Assembly (NCBI GenBank): GCA_004321905.1
Contig: SCQF01000023.1
Coordinates: 62,001 to 126,000 of the forward strand
DNA from: Verrucomicrobiota bacterium
GTDB taxonomy: Bacteria; Verrucomicrobiota; Kiritimatiellia; CAIQIC01
Length of the DNA: 64,000 bases
Direction of reading: 5' to 3'
The stretch's first letter is position 1. Every line of letters starts with the position of its first letter. Position numbers and translations under genes: made by a program. Under the pieces are notes generated by a model. It was not told the origin of the DNA, ran no database searches, and was given only the letters and a program-made list of their open reading frames with translations. This document shows, piece after piece, positions 24,844 to 34,536 of the stretch.

Positions 24844-27257
24844 GGTTTGTCTCCCTTCGGCGTGGTTTGGAAAGGCTGCCGGAATTTGAGGTAGATGAAC
24901 GACGCGCCCAGCAAAATCACGCCGAGCACGATAAAGGCGATGATGCGATAGAAAGCGTCGAGATGCGCGAGGTCGGAAAAGAAAACCTTGAGCACGACCA
25001 CGGCGAAAATCGCCAGGCCGGCGTAGCGCAAGCCGCGGACGGCACGCCGCAGGCCGAAAATTAACAGCGTGAACGCATAGATCGCCCAGAGCAACGTGAT
25101 GCCGCCGGCACGCGAGCCGGGCAGAAAATGCGCCAGCACGGTGTTGAGTTCGAGCGTCAGGTAGATGAACAACAACGCCAGCGCGGCGTTGCCCGCTGTC
25201 AGCCCCAATGGTCGCGCGACTTCGTGACCGCGCAACTGGCTGAACACCATGTACAGCAGACCGAGGCAGAACGCGAAATCCAGCAAACGGATCAGCACCG
25301 GGCCTGCAACATAAGCAGGGCCATAAACCCATGTATTCTGATTCAATCCCCAGCCGAGCATGTCCACGGTGAGCAACTTGACGACGATGCCCACGCCCAC
25401 CAGCGTGAGCAAGATCACCGCCCAGAACACGTTGCTGCGCCGGACAAACACAAGCAGGAACAGGCCGAGCGCGAACCACGCCACCGTCATCGCCGGCACG
25501 GCGAGCGCGGGGTAGAAAAAGCCGCACGTGTGATGCAGTTCAAATTGCGCATAGACGAAGAGCAGTCCGATGGCGGCGGTGGCGATGAGTCCGGTCAAGG
25601 ACGGCTGCCACGCCTCGGAAGCGAGATCGTTCGTGCGCTCCACGGCCAGACCGCCCTTCGGCGGCGGCTGTCGTAGCAGCTTCCACGCGCCACCCAGCGC
25701 GGCAATCGGCACGCCCAGCTCCAGCAGCCGCGTGCCAAGGATTTGCAAATAGTCGAGCCACGTCGTGTCTGCCGCCAGCGCCACACTGAATTGCCGGTTG
25801 AGATCGTGAAGCGCCAACCGCCCGGCGGCGAGCAGGTAGGCGGCACAGGCGAGCAGCCGCAAAAAGCGGCTATCCAGTTTGCCGGCGAGCCAGAGCATGA
25901 TCAGCCCCTGCAACGCCCAACTCGCGGTGATCCACTGTTGCGAGATCGCCAACGGTGGCGTCAGCGCAAGGAACATCGCCGCCAACGCCAAGAACATGCA
26001 GAGCAGACCGCGATCCTGCTGGCGACGCACGAGCAGCCACCACGCCAGCACGATATAGAGCGCGGCCAACGCCAAGGTCAGCAACGCGGAAAATTTTTCC
26101 GGGTAGGCCGTGGTGATGACGTGATAGCCGAGCCCGAAAAACACCATCGTGTTGGCCAAGCTGCCGAGCAATTCCAGCAGTGTGATTTTCTCCCGTGCGA
26201 CGAGGTTGCGCAGAATCAGGACCACCGCATAGAGCAGGAAAAAAGCGACCAGAAAAGCCAGCACCACACCGCAATCGGCGACCACATAGTCGCGCTCGAT
26301 GGCGGCAAAGGCCAAGCCATAGGTTAGCACCATACCCAGATAATTCAGCAGCGGCCACTGGCGCTGCCGAGCGATGCCGAGGATGCCCAAGCCGAGCAGC
26401 AGCATATAGCCGAACAGTCCCGGAAAATTCTTCACGCCGGTACTCAACATGATCGGCGTACCGTAACCACCGAGGATGCCGAGGACCGCGACCAGTAACG
26501 AATTAAAACTAACGGCCAGCACACCGGCGGTCAGCGTGACCAAGGCCATCAAGCCAAAGGCCGGCAGCACACCGATCAAGTGGTAGAAATTGCAGGCCGC
26601 ATACATGCTGAAATAGAGCGTGGCCAGTCCGCCGCCCAGCAGCCCCTGCCCCAGCAAATGATAGGGCCGGCCCAACAAACGCACGCCGCCGACCAACATC
26701 ACCAAACCCGTGACCACGCTCAACGTCACACGCGCCATCGGACCCAGCCAGCCATGCTCAATGGAATACTTCAGGAAAAAGCCGATGCCGATGACGGCGA
26801 TGACGATGCCCAGCCGCAGCAGCCAGTTCGTAGCGACGGCGAATTCCCACGAGGTGCCCGGCGTCTGATATTCCTCGCCGATAATGATCCAATTCCAAAT
26901 GCGCCGCAAAATTTGCAGCGCCTTGGTTTGAAACGCGCTGGGTTCTGGCTCCGGCGGTGGTGGCGGAGTCGGTGCAACGCGTACCGGCATTGGCGGCGGC
27001 GCGGCGGGTGTCGGACGCTCGAACTTCGGTTCCGGCGGAGGTACCGCCGCAGGTTTGGGCACGACCACCACCGGCGGCGTGATGATAGGTTGCGGTTCTG
27101 GTTCCACCCGCACACTACGAGCAAAAAGATTTTCCAGCAATTCGCGTTGCTCGCGCTGCTCACCACGCAGTTTCATCACGAAGATGAACGTCAGAATGGG
27201 CAGCACGACCACCGTGCCGATCGCCAAAAGCCCGAAGAGAACCGCTAACCCTTCCAT
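24840..27257 (-). CDS. DUF2339 polytopic membrane protein
   Basis: An 805-residue membrane protein with about two dozen predicted transmembrane segments. It opens with one helix (MEGLAVLFGLLAIGTVVVLP), a short coiled segment, and a long Pro-rich cytoplasmic or periplasmic linker (residues about 55-110). WNWIIIGEEYQTPGTSWEFA and FLKYSIEHGWLGP mark DUF2339. Function unknown. It is translationally coupled to DUF3999. Confidence 0.88.
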   Translation of the reverse strand: MEGLAVLFGLLAIGTVVVLPILTFIFVMKLRGEQREQRELLENLFARSVRVEPEPQPIITPPVVVVPKPAAVPPPEPKFERPTPAAPPPMPVRVAPTPPPPPEPEPSAFQTKALQILRRIWNWIIIGEEYQTPGTSWEFAVATNWLLRLGIVIAVIGIGFFLKYSIEHGWLGPMARVTLSVVTGLVMLVGGVRLLGRPYHLLGQGLLGGGLATLYFSMYAACNFYHLIGVLPAFGLMALVTLTAGVLAVSFNSLLVAVLGILGGYGTPIMLSTGVKNFPGLFGYMLLLGLGILGIARQRQWPLLNYLGMVLTYGLAFAAIERDYVVADCGVVLAFLVAFFLLYAVVLILRNLVAREKITLLELLGSLANTMVFFGLGYHVITTAYPEKFSALLTLALAALYIVLAWWLLVRRQQDRGLLCMFLALAAMFLALTPPLAISQQWITASWALQGLIMLWLAGKLDSRFLRLLACAAYLLAAGRLALHDLNRQFSVALAADTTWLDYLQILGTRLLELGVPIAALGGAWKLLRQPPPKGGLAVERTNDLASEAWQPSLTGLIATAAIGLLFVYAQFELHHTCGFFYPALAVPAMTVAWFALGLFLLVFVRRSNVFWAVILLTLVGVGIVVKLLTVDMLGWGLNQNTWVYGPAYVAGPVLIRLLDFAFCLGLLYMVFSQLRGHEVARPLGLTAGNAALALLFIYLTLELNTVLAHFLPGSRAGGITLLWAIYAFTLLIFGLRRAVRGLRYAGLAIFAVVVLKVFFSDLAHLDAFYRIIAFIVLGVILLGASFIYLKFRQPFQTTPKGDKP

Positions 27258-27341
27258 AATGCCCTCGCTTGTTGAGAAACCTACCTTGCGAGGTATTCAT
27301 ACCCGCTTTGCCGCAGGCGACACAAGCCCGGAAGCGGCCGC

Positions 27342-27390
27342 TTTCCAAGGGTTGGAAAACTTGCCTGTTTGATTTTCCAAACCTTGGAAA
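27342..27390. repeat. Palindrome pair, 32-bp phase
   Basis: TTTCCAAGGGTTGGAAA at 27342 and TTTCCAAACCTTGGAAA at 27374, between dmeF and the DUF2339 gene. The central triplets differ while the 7-bp arms are intact. Confidence 0.94.
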
Positions 27391-27397
27391 GAATGCG

Positions 27398-28321
27398 TCA
27401 GGACGTACAGCGTTCGATCTCGATGGTGAGATGGGCCAGTTCGTGCACTGACCGCAATCGCTCTTTATACTCATGCAACGGGAGCGGTTCTTTGGCCATC
27501 AAGGCGATGATGCACGCGAATTTATCCTGGCCCACCGGCCAGACGTGCAAGTCGCTGATGCGTATATCGTGACCGGTTTCAAGGGCGGCCTTGATCTCGT
27601 CTTTCAACGAAGCGTCGGTTTCGCAATCTAACAAGATGGCACCCGTCTCCAGCAGCAACGCTTTGGTCCAGCGGGCAATCATCACAGCCCCCACGATGCC
27701 GATAAGAGGATCGAGCCAATTCCAGTGCATATATTTTCCGCCAAGCAGGGCGACGATTGCCAGCACAGAGGTCAGCGCATCGGCGACAACGTGCAAATAG
27801 GCTGCCCGCAGGTTGAGGTTTTTGTGCGTCTCATCGGCAGGCATATGTGCGTGTCTATGTTCACCGCCGTGAGCACCCAACAACAAGATGCTCAGCACAT
27901 TCACGCCGAGGCCCGCAACCGCCACAAAGATGGCCTGATTGAACTGAATGGCGACAGGATGCCAGAGACGTTCGACAGAAATCCAGAGCATGGCAACAGC
28001 CACCAACCCCAGCAAAATGGCGCTGACGAAACCGCCCAGAATTTCGATTTTCCACGTGCCGAAGGCAAACCGGGTGTCGCCCGCCAGCCGGCGGGACAGA
28101 AAAAAGGCAAACCACGAGAGCCCCAGAGCGGCAGCGTGTGTGCTCATGTGCCAGCCATCGGCCAACAGGGCCATCGAGTGAAAGCGCCACCCGGCGATGA
28201 TCTCGATGAACATCATGGTCACGGTGAGCAAAACTACGCGCATCGTGTTGCGCTCCGCCCGATCACCGGTGTAATGGAAAATATGTGAGTGTTGGAATCG
28301 CGACAGGTCGTGTTGATGCAT
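27398..28321 (-). CDS. dmeF: CDF cation efflux protein, DmeF-like (Co/Ni)
   Basis: A 307-residue cation diffusion facilitator exporting divalent metal in exchange for protons. The start MHQHDLSRFQHSHIF is the His-rich N-terminus typical of DmeF. Metal-binding helix residues are visible in ALLADGWHMSTH and in LHVVADALTSVLAI (HxxxD). A His-rich loop (GAHGGEHRHAHMP) lies between TM4 and TM5, and the C-terminal cytoplasmic domain ends with HELAHLTIEIE. It is downstream of czcCBA in the same direction, so it is probably part of a metal-resistance block. Co/Ni specificity is by family resemblance. Confidence 0.88.
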   Translation of the reverse strand: MHQHDLSRFQHSHIFHYTGDRAERNTMRVVLLTVTMMFIEIIAGWRFHSMALLADGWHMSTHAAALGLSWFAFFLSRRLAGDTRFAFGTWKIEILGGFVSAILLGLVAVAMLWISVERLWHPVAIQFNQAIFVAVAGLGVNVLSILLLGAHGGEHRHAHMPADETHKNLNLRAAYLHVVADALTSVLAIVALLGGKYMHWNWLDPLIGIVGAVMIARWTKALLLETGAILLDCETDASLKDEIKAALETGHDIRISDLHVWPVGQDKFACIIALMAKEPLPLHEYKERLRSVHELAHLTIEIERCTS

Positions 28322-28411
28322 AAAGGCCCTCTCACTAAAGAATCAAGCCGATGACAACATATCTTCTGATCCAGAAAAAGCCAAGCAACCTGCAATTTTT
28401 TCGGCCGTTGG

Positions 28412-31400
28412 TTACTCCTCATCCAGTTTCCGTTTGGCCGTCGAATACCCGATCGGTATTTTCCGCCCCAGCAACGAGTAAAGCGCCGGCAACACCAGCA
28501 GGGTGAGCAACATATTCGAAAAAATCCCGCCGATCACAACCGTCGCCAGCGGGCGCTGCACTTCGCCACCGACGCCAACGTTGACGGCCATCGGGATGAA
28601 GCCGACGGCGGCGACGAGCGCGGTCATGAGGACGGGGCGAAGGCGCACGAGGCAGCCTTCGCGGATGGCGAGTTCGAGTGCGGTGCCATCGGCGAACTTT
28701 TGCTTGATGAAGGTCACCAACACCAGTCCGTTGAGGATGGCCACACCGCTCAAGGCGATGAAGCCGACCGCCGAACTCACGGTGAAGGGCAGGCCGCGCA
28801 GCCAAAGGGCAAGGACGCCGCCCACCAAGCCGAGCGGGATACCGGAGGCGACGATGAACACCTCGCGCAGGGTCTTGAGGCTGAAGTAGAGCAGTACGAA
28901 GATGAGCGCCAGCGCCATTGGGACCACGAACATCAGGCGCTGATTGGCGCGCTCCATATTCTCGAACTGGCCGCCCCATTCAACGGTGTAGCCTTCGGGC
29001 AATTTCACCTGCGCGGCGATTTTCGCCTTACCCTCGGCCACGAAGCTTTTGACGTCGCGCCCGCGTACATTGCATTGCACGGTGATACGACGCTGGCCCC
29101 ACTCGCGGTTGATGGTGGAGGGGCCTTCGAGTTCGGTGATCTTGGCCACTTGGTTTAGGGGCAACACGGGGCCGGAGGCGGTGGGGATGAGCGTGGCGGC
29201 GAGCGCATCGGGATCGGTACGCTGCCGGTCCGGCAGGCGCACGACCAGCGGGAAACGACGCTGGCCTTCGCGCACATCGCCCACGTGTCGCGAGCCGACG
29301 GCCTCGACCACGTTCAGGACATTGCGTGTGGGAATGCCATAGCGGGCGATGGCCTGCGGATCCACGCGCACCTGCAGGAACGTCTGGCCGGTCAACTGTT
29401 CGACGGCGGCTTCGCTCGCACCAGAAATCCCGGCCAGTACGGCTTGCACCTCGCCGCCCAACCGGCGGAGTTCCTCCAAGTCGTCGCCATAGACTTTGAT
29501 GGCAATGTCGCCCCGCACACCGGCAATCATCTCGTTCAGCCGCATTTCGATGGGCTGGCTGAAGGCAGGCTTGAGTCCGGGCACCTGGTTCAGGATGATG
29601 CCTATTTTTCTGGTCAACTCCGTTTGCGTGCGGGCCTTGGTCCACTGCGCACGAGGCTTGAGGGCGAGGAAGAAGTCCGCCAGTTCCACGCCCATCGGAT
29701 CGGTGGCGACCTCGGCGGTCCCGATCCGCGTCCAGATGTGTTCGATCTCGTCTGGAAATTCGAGAAGCAGGGCCTGCTCAATGCGGTCGTTTTGCGCAAC
29801 GGCTTCATCCACCGAGATGCCGGCGAGCCGGACGGTGGTGCCCACGATCGCGCCCTCGCCCAGCTTGGGCAGAAACTCCCCACCCATGCGCGCGGCCAGC
29901 CACGCGGTGCCGATGAACAAAGCCAGCGCACCGAGCAGCGTGAGCTTGCGAAACCGCAGGGCCAGCCTCAGCGCCGGCGCGTAGAGCCGGTGCGCCAACC
30001 GCACCAGCCATGGTTCTTTTTCCTGCACCTGCTTCGGCAGGAACAACGAGGCCAGTACCGGGGTCACCGTAAGCGCTAGGATGAGGGAACCCAGCAGCGC
30101 GAAGATCAGCGTCAGCGCCATCGGCTTGAACATTTTCCCTTCGATACCCTCCAGCGTGAGGATCGGCAGGAAGACCATCATGATGATACCCACACCAAAC
30201 GCGACGGGCCGCACCACTTCCAGCGGCGCGCTACGCAAGACCTCGTCGCGTTCCGTCGGTGTGAGGGTGCGCCCCAGTTCGTGCTGGCGCAACGCCAGCC
30301 GACGCATGGCATTTTCCATCATCACCACGGCGCCATCCACAATCAGGCCGAAGTCCACCGCGCCGAGGCTCAAGAGGCTCGCGGCAATCCCCGCCTGCAA
30401 CATGAAGTTGCCGGCGAAGAGCATCGCCAGCGGAATCGCCAACGCCACCATCAAGCCGGCGCGCAAGTTACCCAGGAACGCAAACAAGATGGCGATAACC
30501 AGCAAAGCGCCGGCCAGCAGGTTGTGTTCGACCGTGCGAATGACGTTGTCCACGAGTTCCGTCCGGTCATAGAGCACCTCCAGCTTCACGTCTGACGGCA
30601 GGAACCTTTGCACCTCGGCCAGCCTGGCTTTGAGTGCGTGCGTCACCACCGCACTGTTCTCGCCCATCAGCATGAAGCCCAAGCCCAAGACTGCCTCGCC
30701 ACGACCATCCGCTGTTACAGCGCCCCGGCGGATTTCGTGATCTTCCTTTACGGTGGCCACGTCGCGCACACGCACCGGCGTGCCGTCATGGCTGGTGATG
30801 ACGATGTTAGCAATCTCCTGGACGTTGGTGGTCAGGCCCACGCCATGCACCAGTAGCGCTTCGCCGCCGCGCACAATCTGGCCACCGCCGACATTCTGGT
30901 TGTTCGCCTGTAGGGCCTCGACCAGTTCCTCGAACGTCAGCCGATATTTGATGAGCCGATCGGTTTCCACGACCACGTGGTACTGCTTCTCGAACCCGCC
31001 CCACGTATTGACCTCGGCCACGCCGGGCACCTTACGCAGGTGCGGTTTCACCACCCAATCCTGCAGGATGCGCAGCTCTGTCGGCGCACGATTCGTGTCC
31101 GTGGAACGCACGACGTAGTGAAACACCTCGCCCAAACCGGTGGCGATCGGCCCGAGTTGCGGCCGCGCCAGGCCCTCCGGCAACTCCACCGACTGGAGCC
31201 GTTCCGAGATGAGCTGTCGTGCCGTGTAGACGCTGACGTGGTCGGTGAACGTGGCGACCACTTGCGACAACCCGAACTTGGAGATTGAGCGCACATTATG
31301 CAAACCCGGTAAACCGCTGATGGCCAGCTCCACCGGCAACGTGATCTGCGCCTCTGTTTCCTGCGGATTCAACGCCGCCGCAGTGGTGTTGATCTGCACC

Positions 31401-31537
31401 TGCACCGGCGTCGTATCCGGAAAGGCGTCAATCGGCAGGAGGCTCAGGCTCCGCCCGCCGATGATGACCAGCCCGAGGGTCAGCACACAAACCAGCAGGC
31501 GGTTGTTGAGCGAGAAGTTGATGATCCAGTTCAGCAT
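28412..31537 (-). CDS. czcA: Heavy-metal efflux RND transporter, CzcA type
   Basis: A 1041-residue inner-membrane proton antiporter, full length for the HME-RND family. The TM4 motif DFGLIVDGAVVMMENAMRR is the CzcA (Co/Zn/Cd) type rather than the CusA type (D-x-G-x-x-x-D-A). The N-terminal helix LNWIINFSLNNRLLV and the TM5-TM6 region ARMGGEFLPKLGEGAI are standard. It forms a tripartite pump with the CzcB and CzcC genes upstream. The gap to czcB is 27 bp. Confidence 0.95.
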   Translation of the reverse strand: MLNWIINFSLNNRLLVCVLTLGLVIIGGRSLSLLPIDAFPDTTPVQVQINTTAAALNPQETEAQITLPVELAISGLPGLHNVRSISKFGLSQVVATFTDHVSVYTARQLISERLQSVELPEGLARPQLGPIATGLGEVFHYVVRSTDTNRAPTELRILQDWVVKPHLRKVPGVAEVNTWGGFEKQYHVVVETDRLIKYRLTFEELVEALQANNQNVGGGQIVRGGEALLVHGVGLTTNVQEIANIVITSHDGTPVRVRDVATVKEDHEIRRGAVTADGRGEAVLGLGFMLMGENSAVVTHALKARLAEVQRFLPSDVKLEVLYDRTELVDNVIRTVEHNLLAGALLVIAILFAFLGNLRAGLMVALAIPLAMLFAGNFMLQAGIAASLLSLGAVDFGLIVDGAVVMMENAMRRLALRQHELGRTLTPTERDEVLRSAPLEVVRPVAFGVGIIMMVFLPILTLEGIEGKMFKPMALTLIFALLGSLILALTVTPVLASLFLPKQVQEKEPWLVRLAHRLYAPALRLALRFRKLTLLGALALFIGTAWLAARMGGEFLPKLGEGAIVGTTVRLAGISVDEAVAQNDRIEQALLLEFPDEIEHIWTRIGTAEVATDPMGVELADFFLALKPRAQWTKARTQTELTRKIGIILNQVPGLKPAFSQPIEMRLNEMIAGVRGDIAIKVYGDDLEELRRLGGEVQAVLAGISGASEAAVEQLTGQTFLQVRVDPQAIARYGIPTRNVLNVVEAVGSRHVGDVREGQRRFPLVVRLPDRQRTDPDALAATLIPTASGPVLPLNQVAKITELEGPSTINREWGQRRITVQCNVRGRDVKSFVAEGKAKIAAQVKLPEGYTVEWGGQFENMERANQRLMFVVPMALALIFVLLYFSLKTLREVFIVASGIPLGLVGGVLALWLRGLPFTVSSAVGFIALSGVAILNGLVLVTFIKQKFADGTALELAIREGCLVRLRPVLMTALVAAVGFIPMAVNVGVGGEVQRPLATVVIGGIFSNMLLTLLVLPALYSLLGRKIPIGYSTAKRKLDEE

Positions 31538-31564
31538 GGCAGTGTCTCCGTGAAGCGCGAGGGT

Positions 31565-32839
31565 CTAGTCATCCGCACAGCCCGCGCCGAGGCGGGACAT
31601 CAGCATCGCCGACTTGATGGCGAATGCGTGGCTAATGACGACCGGTTCCTGTGGCTTCAGGCCCGCCAGAACCTCCAGCCGCCTGTTATGCTTCGCGCCC
31701 AGTTGCACCGCCCGCGCATCAAACAAGTTCGCGCCCTGCTGCACAAACACGAACGGCTTGCCTGCCATGTATTGAATGGCCGAGAGCGGCACCAGGAGCG
31801 CATTCCCCGTCTGGCGCGTCAGAATCCGCGCCGTGGCAAACATCTTATCCTTGAGCAGTCGCTCCGGATTGGCGAACTCCGCACGGGCACGCGCCATCCG
31901 CGTGCGCTCATCCAGCGCCGGGCTGATCCACGTGAGTTGGCCGGTGAACAGCTTGCCCGGCAGCGAATCCACGCGCAGTTCCACGCCCTGCCCGACCTGC
32001 ACCCGCGCCAATACCGCTTCCGGCACTTGCAGCATCGTCCACACCGTCGCATGATCCACCAGCGTAAAGAGTGGCTTGCCCACCGCCACCAACGAGCCGC
32101 GGACGGCCATCCGCTCCACGATCTCGCCGGCGAACGGCGCGCGCACCTCCATCAACACCTGCTCCTGCGGCTTCGTCCCCATCACGTCTATCTGCTCCTC
32201 GGTGAAACCCAAGGTACGGAGTTGTTGGCACGCCGCCCGGTGCGTGGCTTCGGCTTCCTGCAACGAGGCCTCCGACGTCACGCGGTCGGCGCGCAATTTC
32301 CGTTCCCGTTCCAGCGTCTGATGGGCCAGCACCGCCTTGGCGACTGCTTCCGCAATCGAGGCGGACCAAATCTTCGCGACCGTTTGTTTCTCTTCAACTT
32401 TCGCACCCAAGTCCACATCCACCGTTTGGATGATGCCGCTCACGGGTGCCGCGATCTGGGCCAACTTGTTTTGGTTGAAGCTCACTTCCGCTACGCACTC
32501 GAGGCCGGCGGCTATCGCGCCGGTTTCCGGCAGCGCCGTCTGGACGCCCACGATGGAGCTCGAGTTGGTCGAAGGCAGCCGTATCGGCAGACCTTCGCCC
32601 GGCTTGAGCATGGCGGCGAGGTCAGGCTTGCACACCGCGCACGCTGCTTCGGGCACGCCGTGTTCGGCGCACATCTCGACGCCACCCTTGGCCTCGGTGT
32701 GGGCTTTGTGCTCGCCATGCCCGTGGCCGTCATCTGCGCCGTGCCCGGCAGGTTCGCTCTGCTTGGAACAGGCGGTCAGCAGCGTCACGACGGCAAGGGC
32801 TGTCGCGGTAACGAACTTAAACGTGTTTTTATTTTTCAT
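31565..32839 (-). CDS. czcB: RND periplasmic adaptor, CzcB type, with metal-binding N-terminus
   Basis: A 424-residue membrane-fusion lipoprotein (lipobox VTLLTAC). Before the adaptor core comes a His-rich stretch (GHGADDGHGHGEHKAH) and then a Cys/His motif, MCAEHGVPEAACAVCKPDLA, as in heavy-metal-binding adaptor domains that hand metal to the pump. The adaptor proper has barrel-sandwich and coiled-coil parts (VSGIIQTVDVDLGAKVEEKQ, APFAGEIVERMAVRGSLVA). It links CzcA to the outer-membrane channel. Confidence 0.92.
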   Translation of the reverse strand: MKNKNTFKFVTATALAVVTLLTACSKQSEPAGHGADDGHGHGEHKAHTEAKGGVEMCAEHGVPEAACAVCKPDLAAMLKPGEGLPIRLPSTNSSSIVGVQTALPETGAIAAGLECVAEVSFNQNKLAQIAAPVSGIIQTVDVDLGAKVEEKQTVAKIWSASIAEAVAKAVLAHQTLERERKLRADRVTSEASLQEAEATHRAACQQLRTLGFTEEQIDVMGTKPQEQVLMEVRAPFAGEIVERMAVRGSLVAVGKPLFTLVDHATVWTMLQVPEAVLARVQVGQGVELRVDSLPGKLFTGQLTWISPALDERTRMARARAEFANPERLLKDKMFATARILTRQTGNALLVPLSAIQYMAGKPFVFVQQGANLFDARAVQLGAKHNRRLEVLAGLKPQEPVVISHAFAIKSAMLMSRLGAGCADD

Positions 32840-32876
32840 GGTCGGTTTCTTATTTGATGTTCGCTGGTTGAATGGT

Positions 32877-34100
32877 TTACGGTTGGAGCAGCGCTTCCAA
32901 TTGCACTTGGGTAATATTTAATTCGAGCAACTTTTGTTGGTAAGCCCGTCGCGCTTCCGCCGTGGTACGTTGGGTGTCCACCAGATCAATGAAGTTGAAC
33001 TTGCCTTGTTCAAACCCGGTCTGCACCAGTCGCAACGCCGCGTTCGCCTTCGGCAGAATCCGCTCGCGATAGCTGGCCACCTGTTCGGCGGCGGTGCGGT
33101 AGCGCTTCAGTGCGTTCGCCCATTCGCGCTGCAACTGTTGCTGTACCGCCTGTAGTTCCGCTTCCGCCACGTTCACGTTCGCCCGCGCCGCTTGCTGCCG
33201 CCCCTGCCCGCGGTCAAGGATGGGCAAGGGCAACGCGAAGCCAAGTTGGATGATGGACTGGTCGCGCTCTCCCATCCGCCCGCCCGACACGCCCGCCTTC
33301 ACATCAGGGTACGGCTCCAACCGCGCGCGGCGACTCTCCAGTTGCGCGCGCTCCAGATTCGCCTGTGCAACGCTCAAGCTCGGATGCGTGGCCAGTTGCG
33401 CGCCGGCGGTACCTTCCAGTAACTCCGCCTGCGCCGTTTCGACCAATACACCGGCCAGTTTCACGGCGCCCGGCTTGGGTTGGCCGAGCAGGGCGGCAAA
33501 GCTTTGCTGCACGGTGACCAATTCACGTTGAAAATCCGCCAAGTCCGTTCGCACCTGCTCCAACTGGACTTCCGCCCGCAATTGCTCGTGGTAAGCCGTC
33601 GCCCCGGCATCCACCCGCTTCCGTGCCACAGCGGCGAAGGATTCCGCCACCGCCACCAGTTCCGCGGAAACCTCGACCAGCCGTTCCGCGGCCAGCACCC
33701 GGGCGAAACCGGCCTTCACGTCCCGGACGATCTCCGTCCGGCGCAGGGCAAGCTCCGCTTCCGAGAGCTTCACGCCCGCACCACCAATCTGTCCATCCAG
33801 CAACTTCTTCCCTGGATACGGCAAGGTCTGCACGACACCGATGGTCTGCTTGGCATCCGAGAATCCGCGCCCGTTGCTCACCGGCCAGTCCTCGGCGCTC
33901 AACTCCAGTTCGGGATTCGACCACTGCTTCGCTTGGTAAGCCCGTCCGACAGCGGCATCCACACGGGCACCAGACGCGCGTAACTCTGGATTGTTGGCCA
34001 AGGCGAGCTGCACAGCTTCGTCCCGTGTGAGGGTTGGCTGACCGCTGCTCATGCTACAGCAAAAAATACCCAGAAAAACCGCCCATACAAAATGTTTCAT
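32877..34100 (-). CDS. czcC: TolC-like outer-membrane efflux protein, CzcC type
   Basis: A 407-residue outer-membrane channel of the tripartite efflux system. After a signal peptide (MKHFVWAVFLGIFCC) come two repeated OEP domains: LTRDEAVQLALANNPELRAS and THPSLSVAQANLERAQ mark their starts. FNFIDLVDTQRTTAEARRAYQ is typical of the C-terminal helices. The start at 34100 matches the signal peptide; a GTG/ATG at 34127 is less likely. First of the three czc genes in transcription order. Confidence 0.92.
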   Translation of the reverse strand: MKHFVWAVFLGIFCCSMSSGQPTLTRDEAVQLALANNPELRASGARVDAAVGRAYQAKQWSNPELELSAEDWPVSNGRGFSDAKQTIGVVQTLPYPGKKLLDGQIGGAGVKLSEAELALRRTEIVRDVKAGFARVLAAERLVEVSAELVAVAESFAAVARKRVDAGATAYHEQLRAEVQLEQVRTDLADFQRELVTVQQSFAALLGQPKPGAVKLAGVLVETAQAELLEGTAGAQLATHPSLSVAQANLERAQLESRRARLEPYPDVKAGVSGGRMGERDQSIIQLGFALPLPILDRGQGRQQAARANVNVAEAELQAVQQQLQREWANALKRYRTAAEQVASYRERILPKANAALRLVQTGFEQGKFNFIDLVDTQRTTAEARRAYQQKLLELNITQVQLEALLQP

Positions 34101-34185
34101 GGAGAACCCCCAGTGACTGACCAGCATCCTCGCGAGACTCCGCCGAACACGGCACGTCGGGCGGCGCGAGGATTTTACGAGCAGG

Positions 34186-34476
34186 TCAAACGATGGGCGG
34201 ACGGAAGATGGCGGAAATCAAAAGTAACGCGCGCTCCGGCGACGCAGGCGGTACAGCACGGTCGAACCAACCGGAAGGCGCGAGGTTGAGCGCATCGGAC
34301 GTCACCGCGATAAAGCCATGGTTGATGCAAGCACAGTCGGAAGCAGCACACGGCGCAGCCGCACAGTCATCGTGGGCGCACAAACAGACGAGGAGCGGCA
34401 GCAGCAGACACAGCACCAGCAGTGCCCCGCACCATCGCCACAGCGAAGGTTGTGCAAATCGTTTCACGGTGTGCAT
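34186..34476 (-). CDS. Small Cys-rich exported protein upstream of czcCBA
   Basis: A 96-residue protein with one hydrophobic segment (CGALLVLCLLLPLLVCLCA) followed by a Cys cluster (DDCAAAPCAASDCACINHGF). It lies 85 bp upstream of czcC on the same strand, as the first gene of the metal block. I do not recognise the family. The Cys pattern suggests metal binding outside the membrane, by context only. Confidence 0.55.
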   Translation of the reverse strand: MHTVKRFAQPSLWRWCGALLVLCLLLPLLVCLCAHDDCAAAPCAASDCACINHGFIAVTSDALNLAPSGWFDRAVPPASPERALLLISAIFRPPIV

Positions 34477-34518
34477 AAGAAAGCACCAGAGCGGACTTGT
34501 CAAGCCAAGGCCAAAAGC

Positions 34519-34535
34519 TTTCCAGCCCTTGGAAA
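34519..34535. repeat. Single palindrome TTTCCAGCCCTTGGAAA
   Basis: Single family member directly after the dedA stop codon (34537). No partner is visible at 32 bp. Confidence 0.8.
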
Positions 34536-34536
34536 A

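Noticed and set aside
24844-25527. N-terminal extension of the DUF3999 frame
   Set aside because: It is antisense-like Arg-rich sequence overlapping the DUF2339 gene; the start with a ribosome site is at 24843.
31550-32857. 435-codon plus-strand reading frame
   Set aside because: Exact antisense of czcB with shadow composition.
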